A DNA stretch of 64,000 nt from Dysidea avara (taxonomy: Eukaryota > Porifera > Demospongiae > Dictyoceratida > Dysideidae), in assembly GCF_963678975.1 (NCBI RefSeq), contig NC_089272.1:9122408-9186407 (forward strand), read 5' to 3'. A program made the position numbers and the translations under genes. Positions 47,120 through 57,140 of this stretch are shown one piece after another. Position 1 is the stretch's first letter, and the number at the start of each line of letters is the position of its first letter. Under the pieces are notes generated by a model. The model was not told the DNA's origin. It did not search any database and saw nothing but the letters and a program-made list of their open reading frames with translations.

Positions 47120-47500
47120 ACATAGGAAATTTCAGCCGCGTCGTTAGCTACCTATCCCTCGATTACTTTAGTTCCATAATTTAAAAAAAAAATATTCTCC
47201 TCATTACAGTAGCTACCCGATACAGTTACTGTACCTTCACGTTCCTGCGCCCTCTTTCTATGATGAACTGCAACCAACTCCATTTACCACCTATTATTCC
47301 ACGATACATACTTCCATCTCGCTTCACAGCAGCTGCTACGTGCACCTGGCGTACTCAGCTGTAGTCGCCGAGGTAGGCGCATTATCGGCGAAGCGCATTA
47401 CGATTAAAATTTTATTAGCATAGATCCTAAGGTGTCCACCGAGCAGGAGCAACACGAAAAGGACAGCAGGAGCATAAAGGTCGATGTTATCACTTGTGTT
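47120..47500. promoter_or_regulatory. CpG-richer patch around gene C start
   Basis: CpG is clearly denser than in the introns (for example GTAGTCGCCGAGGTAGGCGC near 47,360), spanning the start codon at 47283. A promoter role is inferred from composition and position. Confidence 0.4.
47235..47283 (-). CDS. Gene C exon 1 (start codon)
   Basis: ATG at 47283 reads MELVAVHHRKRAQERE and ends at donor GTGAAG|GTACAG in phase 1, joining exon 2 to give Asp. Same phase and donor context as gene A exon 1. An earlier ATG in another frame (upstream, MEVCIVE) stops at once, which supports this choice. Confidence 0.6.
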
Positions 47501-47574
47501 GTAGCGTAAGCTTATAAAAGAAGATGTTTTTAAAATGTAGCTAGGGTGCTACTCGAACTGGTCCGGTCGAGGTA

Positions 47575-47705
47575 GCTGATTTCGCGGTTTTGGGTGTTAT
47601 CAGCGAAAATTTTAGCCTTGAAATATTAGTACCTCCATATAGCTAGTCTGCGAACATTTTGGGAGTGTTTGCAAATCCGCGAAAAAATTTTTTTAGCAAC
47701 ATTGC
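47575..47705. repeat. Block shared with the gene B upstream region
   Basis: GATTTCGCGGTTTTGGG, GCGAAAATTTTAGCCTTGAA, TGTTTGCAAATCCGCGAAA and TTTTAGCAACA recur in order and orientation at 28545-28690. It lies 290-420 bp upstream of the gene C start codon. Confidence 0.6.
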
Positions 47706-47822
47706 CATGCCCAACCTCGAAATCTCACGTTGCCATGCAGACCCTATTTCTCCGCACGGCGCTTATCGATCGGAAATTATAAACGCCAGCTCCATCGATA
47801 AGCGCCGTGCGGAAAAACAGGG
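47700..47822. repeat. Foldback with CAGACCCT ends
   Basis: GCAGACCCTATTTCTCCGCA and CGGCGCTTATCGAT are mirrored by ATCGATAAGCGCCG and GCGGAAAAACAGGGTCTG around a short spacer. A single similar arm occurs at 50,208-50,250 (ATCGATAAGCACCGTGCAGA). This points to a MITE family with these ends, or to a larger element spanning both. Confidence 0.7.
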
Positions 47823-47929
47823 TCTGGCAACGAGACTAGGCGCGTCGGGGAGTGGCCAGAAAATTTTTATATGTCCTGTTATAGCTATACACTAGAAACA
47901 CACTCCCATCAATGAGAGGTATTATCAAA

Positions 47930-48910
47930 AACTCAAAGTGTACGCACACAAGATCTACAATTACTGAGTTAGCTATGCTATAGTGTTGAGCTGCATGCGG
48001 GCCACTTAAGAGGCCATGACCTATAAGATATGGAGTGACTTCCCATGGTCGCTGACCCCAACAATGAAAAAGATAGATGCAGCGAAGCCACTCCAAAGTA
48101 CTAGTGTGGGATGAGACATTGCGTTTTGAGAGGAGATCGGCAAACCAATGATAGAAAGTGATTGCTTCTTTTCCCATGCTCCCAGTTGTTGCAAAAACCA
48201 ATGGAGTAAAAGAAGCAAACTCCACCTCAAAGACACGATCACCATATATATTCCCTCTTCTTCTGCACCTTGTGACATCTATACACAGTTGGTATTGATA
48301 CATTACAGTAGCTCTGTGCATTTGGATGAAAAGCCCTTCTATCAAAAAGGGTATTTTGCTGTCGCACGAGCATGGATGTCAGCTCTAGCATCATCTTGTC
48401 AGTTAGCTGATCCAGGAGTATTTTTCCACTGAGAGGTTGAAGAGGTGGCTTGATAGCAACATCATTACAAACATTTGAAAGCAACTCAGCTGTAATGTCA
48501 CGCAGGTCATATAACAAACAAAAGTCAAACCATCATGTTGACATATCATTGTATGATCATTAGTGAAGTTGTGCCACACACACTAGAGTATTCAGCAATG
48601 TCCATCCATAGTGTAAGTGGAGCACATCCCAAAACTCCTGCTTATTAAGATGGAAACCCTGGTCCTGTAATGCTAAAGCCAAGAAGAGGCCCCAGATTCA
48701 CTATTCAAGTCAACAGCTCATTGAGTTGTGGAGAAAGATTGCTTCTGATCTCAACAGCACATTCCTTAGAGGACTCTCGTCAGTATTGGTGAACCTGAGC
48801 CTTGATGGATCTAGGAGTATCTGGGGGATGAGCAAAAACAGACTGGCTAAAAATAATCAAATCTTTTTAAGGTGCAGTAATCTTCATAGAAGCATCAAAC
48901 TGAGGTCACA
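47930..48910 (-). pseudogene. Decayed retroelement ORF (reverse-transcriptase-type, C-terminal part)
   Basis: Across several frames the minus strand reads SGASSWL, then ALALQDQGFHLNKQEFWDVL and HLHYGW, then NDHTMICQHDG, YDLRDITAELLSNVCNDVAI, KPPLQPLSG, FHPNAQSY and FASFTPLVFATTGSMGKEA. This block order is that of the C-terminal region of reverse-transcriptase-like retroelement proteins abundant in cnidarians and sponges (GASSWL...DQGF...YGW; DH..C..GG; RHNE.RD; EPPLQPL; FTPLVFS..GGMG). Frameshifts and stops are frequent, so it is an old relic. It lies between genes C and D. The family assignment is from memory of the motif order. Confidence 0.6.
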
Positions 48911-48914
48911 AAAT

Positions 48915-49510
48915 TAGTAGAAAAATAGAAAAATTCTGTTCATGACTCACCAGCAGCATAGTTGGAGATTCTTCAATTGTCTCTACTTGTCCTGCATTTC
49001 GATGCACTTTGTCGTTTTCTATTAACTTTTTTTTGTATATGTTTTTATCTGTTGTAGTTGTTAACTTGTTTTTGATGTGTATTATGTAGTTTGTTTGGGG
49101 GGGTTAGCAGGCTATAGCTATATGTGCCTGTTGTGCACCCTTGTCTATTTATCATAACTCTTGTTCTGGAGATGGTATCAGTTTTGTTCAGCCACCACAT
49201 AAGCGTCCTCTATCTGATGATATCAAAGTTAAATCAATATTAAAGCATTAACAAGCAATTTTATAACAAATGGTAGTAAGTAGCAACTTCTGCAATACCA
49301 AATCTATTGGAGAGGTCAATTAAATAGTGGCATCTCGCCATTATCATACTATAGATTTTTTTTTCTGGTAGAATCATATAGAGCAATTCATAAGAAGTTG
49401 AGTTTTATGATGTTTGTATTGATCATGTCTAGTTCTTGCAATTATTGAAAAAGTAGGAGTTTGTATTGGAGAAATCAAAGAAGCGGTCCATCCATCCTGA
49501 GACCTTTCCA
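48915..49510. other. No gene seen
   Basis: AT-rich sequence with no splice-bounded exon. It may still belong to the decayed retroelement. Confidence 0.4.
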
Positions 49511-49514
49511 ACAA

Positions 49515-49735
49515 TCATTCAGTCCATTTATTATTTATTTATTTAGGCTTTACAGCACAAGTGCTGAAGGTCTGTAGGACACCTGGTCGTACAGCCTGTT
49601 TAAAGTTGTTACATAAAGTGTGCTTGAAAAGGTGGAGAAAGGAGAAAAAATCCACCTCGAACCTGCAGCCACCTGATCAATGCTTGAATGCTTACAAGAG
49701 TCTGCCAGGCAGTCAGGATGTTTTCTCCTTGTCAA
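49515..49735 (-). repeat. SINE-like or LINE-tail retroposon
   Basis: On the minus strand a B-box-like CAGGTTCGAGGTGGA is followed by a body and an end AAGCCTAAATAAATAAATAA, as in retroposons with a poly(A)-signal tail. The tRNA-like head is weak, so a LINE 3' tail is the alternative. Confidence 0.4.
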
Positions 49736-50253
49736 TTTTAATGTATATGTATCAATAAGAACTTATTTCATGATCTAACGACAGAAAACAAGCAAAGGAC
49801 TGATTACTGACTGTAAATTAGCTATAGATTTTGGCAATTTTGACTTAACAAATCCCAATAACATGTTTTGTCTTGTATATAATCTAAGTGAGGTACGCAT
49901 TCATTGCATTGTAAATTGTATAGCATTTGGCATAAATTGTGTTCTAGCGTTTGTGTTCTCTATCTTCATAACTGCACCAACAAGAAACTTAATGTGCGTT
50001 TGTGCACAAAATAAAGAGAAAACATGTACAGTTGATAGTGCTTCATTTAGTATGCCACAAGCAGCGTTTACAATGCAATGGATACATACCTCATTCGTTG
50101 ACACTTCTTCAGTTTGGGGCCAAAGCTAATCAACAACAGCCTGCCGCTGAACATGATTTTTCTATTGTAAGAGTCACCAGATTCTTTTGGAGCAGGCACA
50201 AATAATTTCCAATCGATAAGCACCGTGCAGAGAAATAGGGTCTGGCTAAGTGA

Positions 50254-52070
50254 GACTATAGTACCAGATAGTTACTAAGTAGTTGATAAGTGCCCCACAT
50301 GAGGTTGGAAGTGATTCAAGTGCTACTTGAAAAATAATGGCATTTTGGCTTAAAATCTCATATCTTCTAGCACTAAATAACCAGTATGACCTAAAATTTT
50401 CACACAATTTCACAACACCAGTCAAAATTTGAAAGTGATAGGATACTCCTACGTTGTGTTATGGCCCTTTCAAGTCACAAATCTGGATATGTGTGGAAGC
50501 CTGGTTTTGAAATCCAGTGACAATTATGCATGTGCTATTATGTTGGGGTTTTGAAAATCCAGTTATCCAGCCATTGACTATCTGAGCATTCTCTTATCCA
50601 ATTGCAAACTGTAGAAATGACTGTTCTATTAGAGTATTTTGTAATTTTGTTTGTCATTTTCAGGTGAACTCTATCTGTGAACAACTTGAGATCTGGAGAT
50701 GAAACTTTAATATTGTGACAACATGTAGTAATCATCTATGATATGGTAACTGGACAATTGCAAGAAGTACATGTGACCAAATTTTGGATATGGGCACATG
50801 TGACATGTAAAATATTTAACGATTAAGTAATAAGCTTCTTGGTGTAAATCCACTTGTTAATGATTCTCAATTCCTTGAATTATAAGAAATATTTTTAAAT
50901 ACTGTACCCTTCTAAACAGTGTCATTCTAAGCATTTAAATTCTAATCATTTCATAGAAGACAATATGGGTGATTTTCTAAAATTCGGTCACAGATGTACA
51001 TATGCAGTTTATTTTAGTATGTTTCTTTGCTGCAGGAATCAGACATATATGGTATAGTAGTACACTCTAGGTATCCATATACAGTAGTTGCAATTGTGCA
51101 TAAAGAAACTAGTTAGCTAGATTATATTATATATATCGATAGGTGTAGTCATTTCATTTACATGTGATCTACAGTGTTATGTGTAGTTATGCTGGGAAAC
51201 TAAATATGTATACCTTGTAATATAACTTAAGCTTGTTACCTGTATAGACACAATTGCAAGTGCAAGGAAATTTCATGTTTCCAACAAGTATAGAAAACTT
51301 TATGTTTCATTGAGCTCATAGTAAGTATAGGATTGTTCATGTTTCCTGTAGCTACAGGATACATTACATTTCCTGTACACGTAGTACATAACATGTATAG
51401 GAAACTTCATGATTCAATACAGGACTCATCACATTTCCTGCTTTTTGCAGCACTCCTTAATATCATGTTTCATATGTTTTTCCATCATTATGTGAAATCT
51501 CATGTGTTCTGTAGTGCAGGGGTATCATGAAATGGGGTCTGTAGGTTTCAGGAAATCCAACATGAAACACCATGTGGTGGTAACAATTATATCATTATGT
51601 CGGAATCCTGTATAGGTTTCCTGTATTAGGAAATACCAATACTTTTTGCTGTGATATATAAACACTTAGTTACTTGTGGGTACTGTATATAGTCCAGGTG
51701 CAATCAGGTGACAGCTTCACTGCATGGGATATACAATTTTGAAACACAATAGTCATAAATATTACCCATATTCGGCTTTACCTTGTCCTACGTTCTTAGT
51801 TTGTAGTATCTCTCTTTCAACTCACTGGGCAATAACTATACCAAGCAGTTCCTCTAAACCTATGGCTTCACTGGAATATATAATCATGCATACGCAGGGA
51901 AACACACACATGAAATGATCGATGTTATCATGCAACACTGTCATGTTAGCAAGTATGATGTTGTGATGAATGCCAACATATGCATGTTAATAGGAAATTA
52001 GCTGAGTTACACCTGAAAGCACAATCATCACCGCATAACATATGCATGGTTAGGTGTTGACAAACTATGA
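50254..52070. other. No gene seen; low-complexity GGAAACTTCATG-type repeats
   Basis: From about 51,235 to 51,640 short words such as TTTCCTGTA, GTATAGGAAACTTCATG and CATGTTTC recur in both orientations, without regular period. Two TGTGACATGT-type ends occur near 50,760-50,800. No exons found. Confidence 0.45.
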
Positions 52071-52076
52071 AGTATA

Positions 52077-52277
52077 CGGTGGAACCTCTCTATTACGGAC
52101 ATTTTGGGACCCAGAATTTTTGGCCATTTTTTGCTGTAATATAGAGGTTTTCCTCTTTCAGAGGTAAAAAATATATTAACCAGATCTGTTGGGTCCCAAA
52201 ATTTTGTCCTTATTATGGAAGTTTTTTTCTATTGTGTCCTTAATTTGGCGGGGAGTTTGTTAAGAGAGGTTCCACTG
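52077..52277. mobile_element. pogo/Tigger-like MITE
   Basis: Ends CGGTGGAACCTCTCTATTAC and (mirror) CAGTGGAACCTCTCTTAACA bound 201 bp, flanked by TA (52075-52076, 52278-52279). Internally GGGACCC/GGGTCCC and GGACA words are mirrored too. Non-coding. Confidence 0.8.
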
Positions 52278-52783
52278 TACCATAGTAGTTATAGTTACAC
52301 AATACACATATACAATTAAGAATTGGCTGCAATATAATGTCAACTTTTCACTAACATTAACAACACTAGCTAGGTGCTAAACTGTATGCTCATTGATATC
52401 CACTCTTTTTAGTTACGTCTGTTGACTGTTGAACATTCTATCAGGGTTACTAGAGTAACTGGATTGTTGCCAACATGCTCTTTCTAGTGTTTGAGGGCAT
52501 GCCCTTACAGCTAGGACATTCAGTATTTAAGATCAAATTTGGTGTATAACAAGTTTTATTGTGATCACGGGTCATTTTAATCTAGACATCTCCAGCAGTG
52601 GTAATACCACTTTAAAGCCATCATACAGAGGTTCAGCAGTACGGTATATATAAGTTTAATTTACAATTGAATTTCAGAGTTTGAATTGATGCACTATAGC
52701 CAGCAATGTGGCAAGTGTTCTGAAAGAGACTTTCCAATTATTAATTTTTACCTGGGAGGAGGTTAAAATGCCCACTGGTATAT

Positions 52784-53041
52784 CACAGTAAAAACAAACT
52801 AGTGAAGGTCACTACTAATTTCTGTCACTAACTCACTATTTTTGAGTAGTGACGTTCACTACTTTAGTGAGATTCAAAACTCAATCTTTTGTAGTGACCC
52901 TCACTATGTAGTAGTGAACATCACTGCATGGTAGTGACATTCACTACAAAATTAGTAGTGAACATCACTACACAAAAATAGTGAGTATTGTGGCAGACAT
53001 TAGTAGCTTATAGTGACCTTCACTAGTGCATTTTTACTGTG
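52784..53041. mobile_element. TIR element filled with palindromic AGTGAnnTTCACT units
   Basis: CACAGTAAAAACAAACTAGT and the mirror ending TTTTTACTGTG bound 258 bp. The interior is a series of short near-palindromes such as TAGTGAACATCACTA and TAGTGACATTCACTA, about ten in all. Non-coding. Confidence 0.7.
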
Positions 53042-53607
53042 TAAGATCACTTATGGTAGGGAATTCTATTTGTACCAGCTGCAGCTCATGCACACAGATA
53101 ATTATTTCCCTGATAGTTTATGAATATTCAGTTTTCGATGTTTTATTAGAGTATTAAGTTTTATTAGAGTAGTTCACTTCAGTTTAATCCTTACTCCCTC
53201 CATTAGTCCAAAATTAGTTAACGTTCTTCCCTTCCTTTTTTAAAATTTAGATATGCTTAAAATTTAGTTGCTTCCAATCACTCCTAAAATAAAATAAAAA
53301 TTACCTCAAGCTTTAGAGAAGAGATCTGCATTTCTCCTAGCTCTTTCTACTGTATTGCCTAAATAATTATTTTGACAAGGATTTTTTTTGTTGATTTTTA
53401 AGGTTTGTGGGCCACAGTTAACAGAAAAATATTTTTGAAAAATTATTTAGGTCTCCATAATTATAATGAATGCATTCAGGATTGTTAGCAAATTCAAAGA
53501 TATTTTTTGCATTGCCTAGCCTCAAAAATATTACCCCTCAAAATATTTAGGCTATATGGTAACATTTACATATTTATGAAAATACAATTACACCTCAATC
53601 TTCTATA

Positions 53608-54285
53608 TGTGACCAGATTTTACAGAACCGATCCAAATCGCACATCAGGCAAAATCAAACTAACACCACCAGTGGATAGCTACACTATCGTACTACACGT
53701 TTTGACCCTCAGCACTCAGTAAAACTACACGTGGCTGGTTTTAACAGACGTCTTTTCTGGGTGGTGTGGAGTGCTTAAATGGCGGTTTTGGGCCTTGTGA
53801 GGGACCTGGCTTGGCAAGAATCAGTGGTTTACTGGTGGACAGTCTTATAATGTTGGCCAGGCGTGTTCTCTGTTGATTTTGCTACATATCAGCCGCTAGG
53901 GAGCCAGTACAGCCCTGCAGTCTCGTGTCTGGACTCCAATTGTGGTCTGCCTCCATTTTGAGGTCTATCTCTTGCCCTCCCCGCCACCCCCCAGCTTCCA
54001 CCCCCCCACCCCCCAGCTTCCACCCCCCCACCCCCCAGCTTCCACCCCCCCACCCCCCAGCTTCCACCCCGATTTTCTATCTTATTTGGCGGGAAACTGT
54101 ACTGTGACAAGCAGCTACAAGTACTGGAAGTGGCTTGAAAGGTAACAGATTGATGCATCTTTTGTGTAAATTTCATACGCGTGCTTGCTATCCTTGGAGA
54201 GTTTTGCTGGTTTCAATTCTTTAAAACCGTTTATCTCGAAACTTCTAATGTGCGATTTGGATCGTTTTTCCAAAATCCAGTCACA
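53608..54285. mobile_element. TGTGAC-ended element, copy 3, carrying a minisatellite
   Basis: TGTGACCAGATTTTACAGAA then GATCCAAATCGCACAT at the left is mirrored by ATGTGCGATTTGGATC and ending CAGTCACA at the right; 678 bp, TATA on both flanks. It holds the C-rich minisatellite at 53,984-54,068. Confidence 0.75.
53984..54068. repeat. C-rich minisatellite, about 23-24 bp unit
   Basis: About four copies of CCCCCAGCTTCCACC with CCCCACC between. The minus strand has repeated GGGG runs and could form G-quadruplexes. The Gly/Trp-rich ORF across it is a by-product of the repeat. Confidence 0.9.
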
Positions 54286-54649
54286 TATATAGTTTCCTAG
54301 CTAGTACATAGTACACTAAGTACAAACAGTAGAAGAAATTTGCCCTTGTACTATACTCACATGCACTATGGTGCACAGTGTAAATTAAGCATCAACTGGC
54401 AGTTTTTAAAAGCATAAATTCTGACTGCTCTATTAGAGTATCTTGAATTTTGCTTCATAGCAACCTTTGGCTTTCCCCCTACTCTGTTTCCTCCTCCCAA
54501 GTTAAGTTTCATTAGTAGCATCAGCCTATGGCAGTAAATATTACACACTAAAGAAATGATCAATCTAATATCAGTAAATTTATGTGTATGCATAGTACAA
54601 GTTTTAAATGTTTCCTGAGATAATCCAATTGACAACTGTTATGTTATAC

Positions 54650-54740
54650 GTATAGTAATTCTTACATGACGTATGCAGCAAATAATTAGACCATATGAAA
54701 GCTTTACTGTAGTACTAACATTGATAGTTTTAGTAAATGG
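54650..54740 (-). pseudogene. Relic finger beyond gene D stop
   Basis: After the gene D stop the minus strand still reads YQC-stop-YYSKAFIWSNYLL, a worn C2H2 finger. It parallels the relics after the gene B stop. Confidence 0.5.
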
Positions 54741-54754
54741 TACATATAGGACCT

Positions 54755-56166
54755 CTACTTGGCATGGGTTTTTAAATGAGTTTGCAAATGAGTTGCCCGG
54801 ATGAACCCTTTACTACAATGTTGACATTGATGGGGTTTCTCCCCTGAATGAGTCATTAAGTGACGACGTAGAGTAGTTGAATCAGTAAATGTCTTATTAC
54901 AGTGTTCACATTTATATGGCTTTTCTCCTGTATGAATTCTTAAATGACGCTGCAGATTAAATGATTCGAGAAAAGATTTACTGCAATGTTCACAATGGAA
55001 GCGTTTCTCTCCGGTGTGGGTTCTTAAATGCTTGTTTAGCTTTGAGTTGCTTGCAAATTTTTTGTTGCAGTGACTGCACTGATAAAGCTTTCCTCCTGAG
55101 TGAGTTTGTAAATGACAATGTAGGTCATAAGGTCTTGTGAATACCTCACTGCACTGTGTACACTGGTGCTCTCTTGTATGAGTGGGCAAATGACGTTGTA
55201 AGCTGAAGTTATCCCTAAATGATTTTGTACAATGTTGACACTGATGTCCGGTATGAACTAACATATGGCGCTTCAATTTGCTTTCTTCATAAAATGACTT
55301 ATTGCAATCATGGCACTTATAAGACTTTCCCTCTTTGTGTGTTTTTAAATGACGGTATAGACTACTAGAATATGAAAATGATTTACTGCAAAGATGACAC
55401 TGATGAGGACTATCTTCTGTGTGAGTCCTTAAATGATGCTGTAAACTGTCCGAGTCTGCAAATGATTCACTGCAATGTTGACATTGACGAGATTTCTCTC
55501 TTGTGTGAACCCACAAGTGACGTTGTAGATATCGTGAGTCGGCAAATTGTTTGCTACAATGATGACATTGGTAAGGCTTCTCTTCACTATGAGTACTTAA
55601 ATGCTGGCGTAGAGTACTTGAATCCGCAAATGATTTGGTGCAATGTTGGCATTGGTGTGGCTTCTCTCCTGTATGAATTAAAAGGTGACGTTTCATGTTA
55701 AATTTTGTCTTAAATGATTTACTACAATACTGACACTGGTGGGGTCTTTCTTCAGTAGGAGCTTCTACGTCTGACTCCAGACTACTTTGCTCAACACTTT
55801 CTTCATTGAAATATTCATCTTGACTTTCATAGTGAATTTCTACATGGCTTTGTAGGTCTTCATTTTGTGTAAAACACTCACCGCAAAACTCACATTGAAA
55901 GTGTTCACTATCACCAGCTGGCAATGACTTTAAAGAATAGATAACTTCACGAGATCTTGAGGATGAGGATGTGGGATGGTTATTTTGGTCATGTCTCCTG
56001 ATATGTTGTTGAAGGTTGATCAGTGTAGTAAACACTTCTCTACATTTTCCACACTTGAACACTTGTGGATTAGCATCACAACAAGCTTGACTGTACTTCA
56101 AGTGAAGATCAAATTTACTTTTGTCCACAAATTTTACTTTGCAGTGAGAGCAAGTGTAGTTGGCAT
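54755..56166 (-). CDS. Gene D zinc-finger exon (about 15 fingers)
   Basis: The acceptor GTTGCAG|AT opens DANYTCSHCKVKF, a C2HC finger (C-x2-C-x12-H-x6-C). Then come FKCGKCREVFTTLINLQQHI, a Ser-rich linker, FQCEFCGECFTQNEDLQSHV, an acidic linker (ESVEQSSLESDVEAPTEE) and twelve fingers in tandem with TGEKPH-like linkers, ending GFIRATHLQTHLKTHAK. Contact-helix residues differ between fingers (SSTLRQH, SRYLQRH, SDSLQHH, PYDLHCH, FNLQRH and others). Some linkers are shortened (TGHQCQH, TREHQCT). The open frame continues upstream of the acceptor only through intron. Confidence 0.95.
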
Positions 56167-57140
56167 CTGCAACAAGAACAAATAAATACCACATTACTTT
56201 TAAGAACCCAGATGTCTATAGTTATAAGTATTGAATTAATGGTTAATTGTACTGTAAAGTAGCCAATGAGTTGTCAGAATCACAAAAGCCATTTAAATAC
56301 AAAGGTGATGAGATAATTGGCCAACCAGATTGGCTGATGTGGAAATTAGTAGCAGATTTTGTAACAAATTAGGTATTGAAAGAATGATGATTTCAGGTTG
56401 CTTACAAAATGTAAATGAAAATTTTGCACATGTGAGTTGTGAACGTGATCATGTGAATGCTACTCCCAATATTTAAATGTGCTGAATAACTAGCTCAGTA
56501 TTCTCCTGGCATTGTCTGTCAATCTAAGGCGACGAATAATTTTCTAAAAGTAACTTGTAAAGAAATAGCTCACCTGTGTAAATATCACAACGTCTGAATT
56601 GTTCGATTACATTCACAAGCAACCTGAAATCAACTGTATCACCAATTAGAGGTTAATTGCCACACAGAACTGCACTAAAACACAGAAGGGTGGTCACTGT
56701 GTGATTATTGGGCAATCACACACATTTTGGGAATAATTGTACGTGTAACAGTCAAAATTTTACTTGGCTTTGCTTCATGCAATTTTGGCTATTACTCGTA
56801 TAATTATTCCCTGATTACACTCAAATGTGTGTGATCACCTACACACTAGTTATTTTTGTGATGCTAAATTGTAAATGAACAGACATCATGTATTTAGTAA
56901 TTTTAGAATCATTTAGCCATTCATAAATTATTATTTTAATTGCATAATCACATTATTTATACGTATGCATACATAAATTTTTGGCTAAGACTGTCTGATC
57001 AAATCTCAACTAAAGAACTCAGGGTCTATATAAACATACTAGAAATCTTTAAAATACTAGAAATGCATACCAATTGTGATTTGGAATTTCAAATGACAGA
57101 CCTTGATTCAATACTGTTACAGGAGTACTCATACCAAGTA

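Larger units (their letters stand above)
32845..47283 (-). other. Gene C locus: PRDM9-like gene with intact PR/SET but broken finger exon
   Basis: Minus-strand exons: 47235-47283 (start), 42988-43074, 39124-39222, 37983-38263 and 37694-37928 (knuckle plus PR/SET), and 32845-33778 (fingers). All coding junctions are in phase as in gene D. The first five exons are open and well conserved, giving a complete knuckle and PR/SET domain. The finger exon has a frameshift and at least three nonsense codons, so a full protein cannot be made from the sequence as given. The gene could still make a PR-only protein of about 250 residues plus a short tail, or be a recent pseudogene. The introns hold several mobile elements. 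Confidence 0.75.

Noticed and set aside
47836-48345. Single intact 169-codon gene on the minus strand
   Set aside because: Only part of it matches the retroelement motif order; the match continues in other frames upstream, so it is a relic rather than a new gene.
53882-54176. Gly/Trp-rich (GGWKLGGGGVEAGGW) and Pro-rich ORFs
   Set aside because: They are translations of the C-rich minisatellite in different frames, inside a transposon.
55372-55701. Plus-strand ORF of 109 codons opposite the gene D fingers
   Set aside because: It is an antisense shadow of the regular 84-bp finger repeat.
56167-56194. Start codon of gene D at MWYLFVLVA just upstream of the finger exon
   Set aside because: This is intron read-through before the acceptor GTTGCAG; PR exons upstream join in phase.
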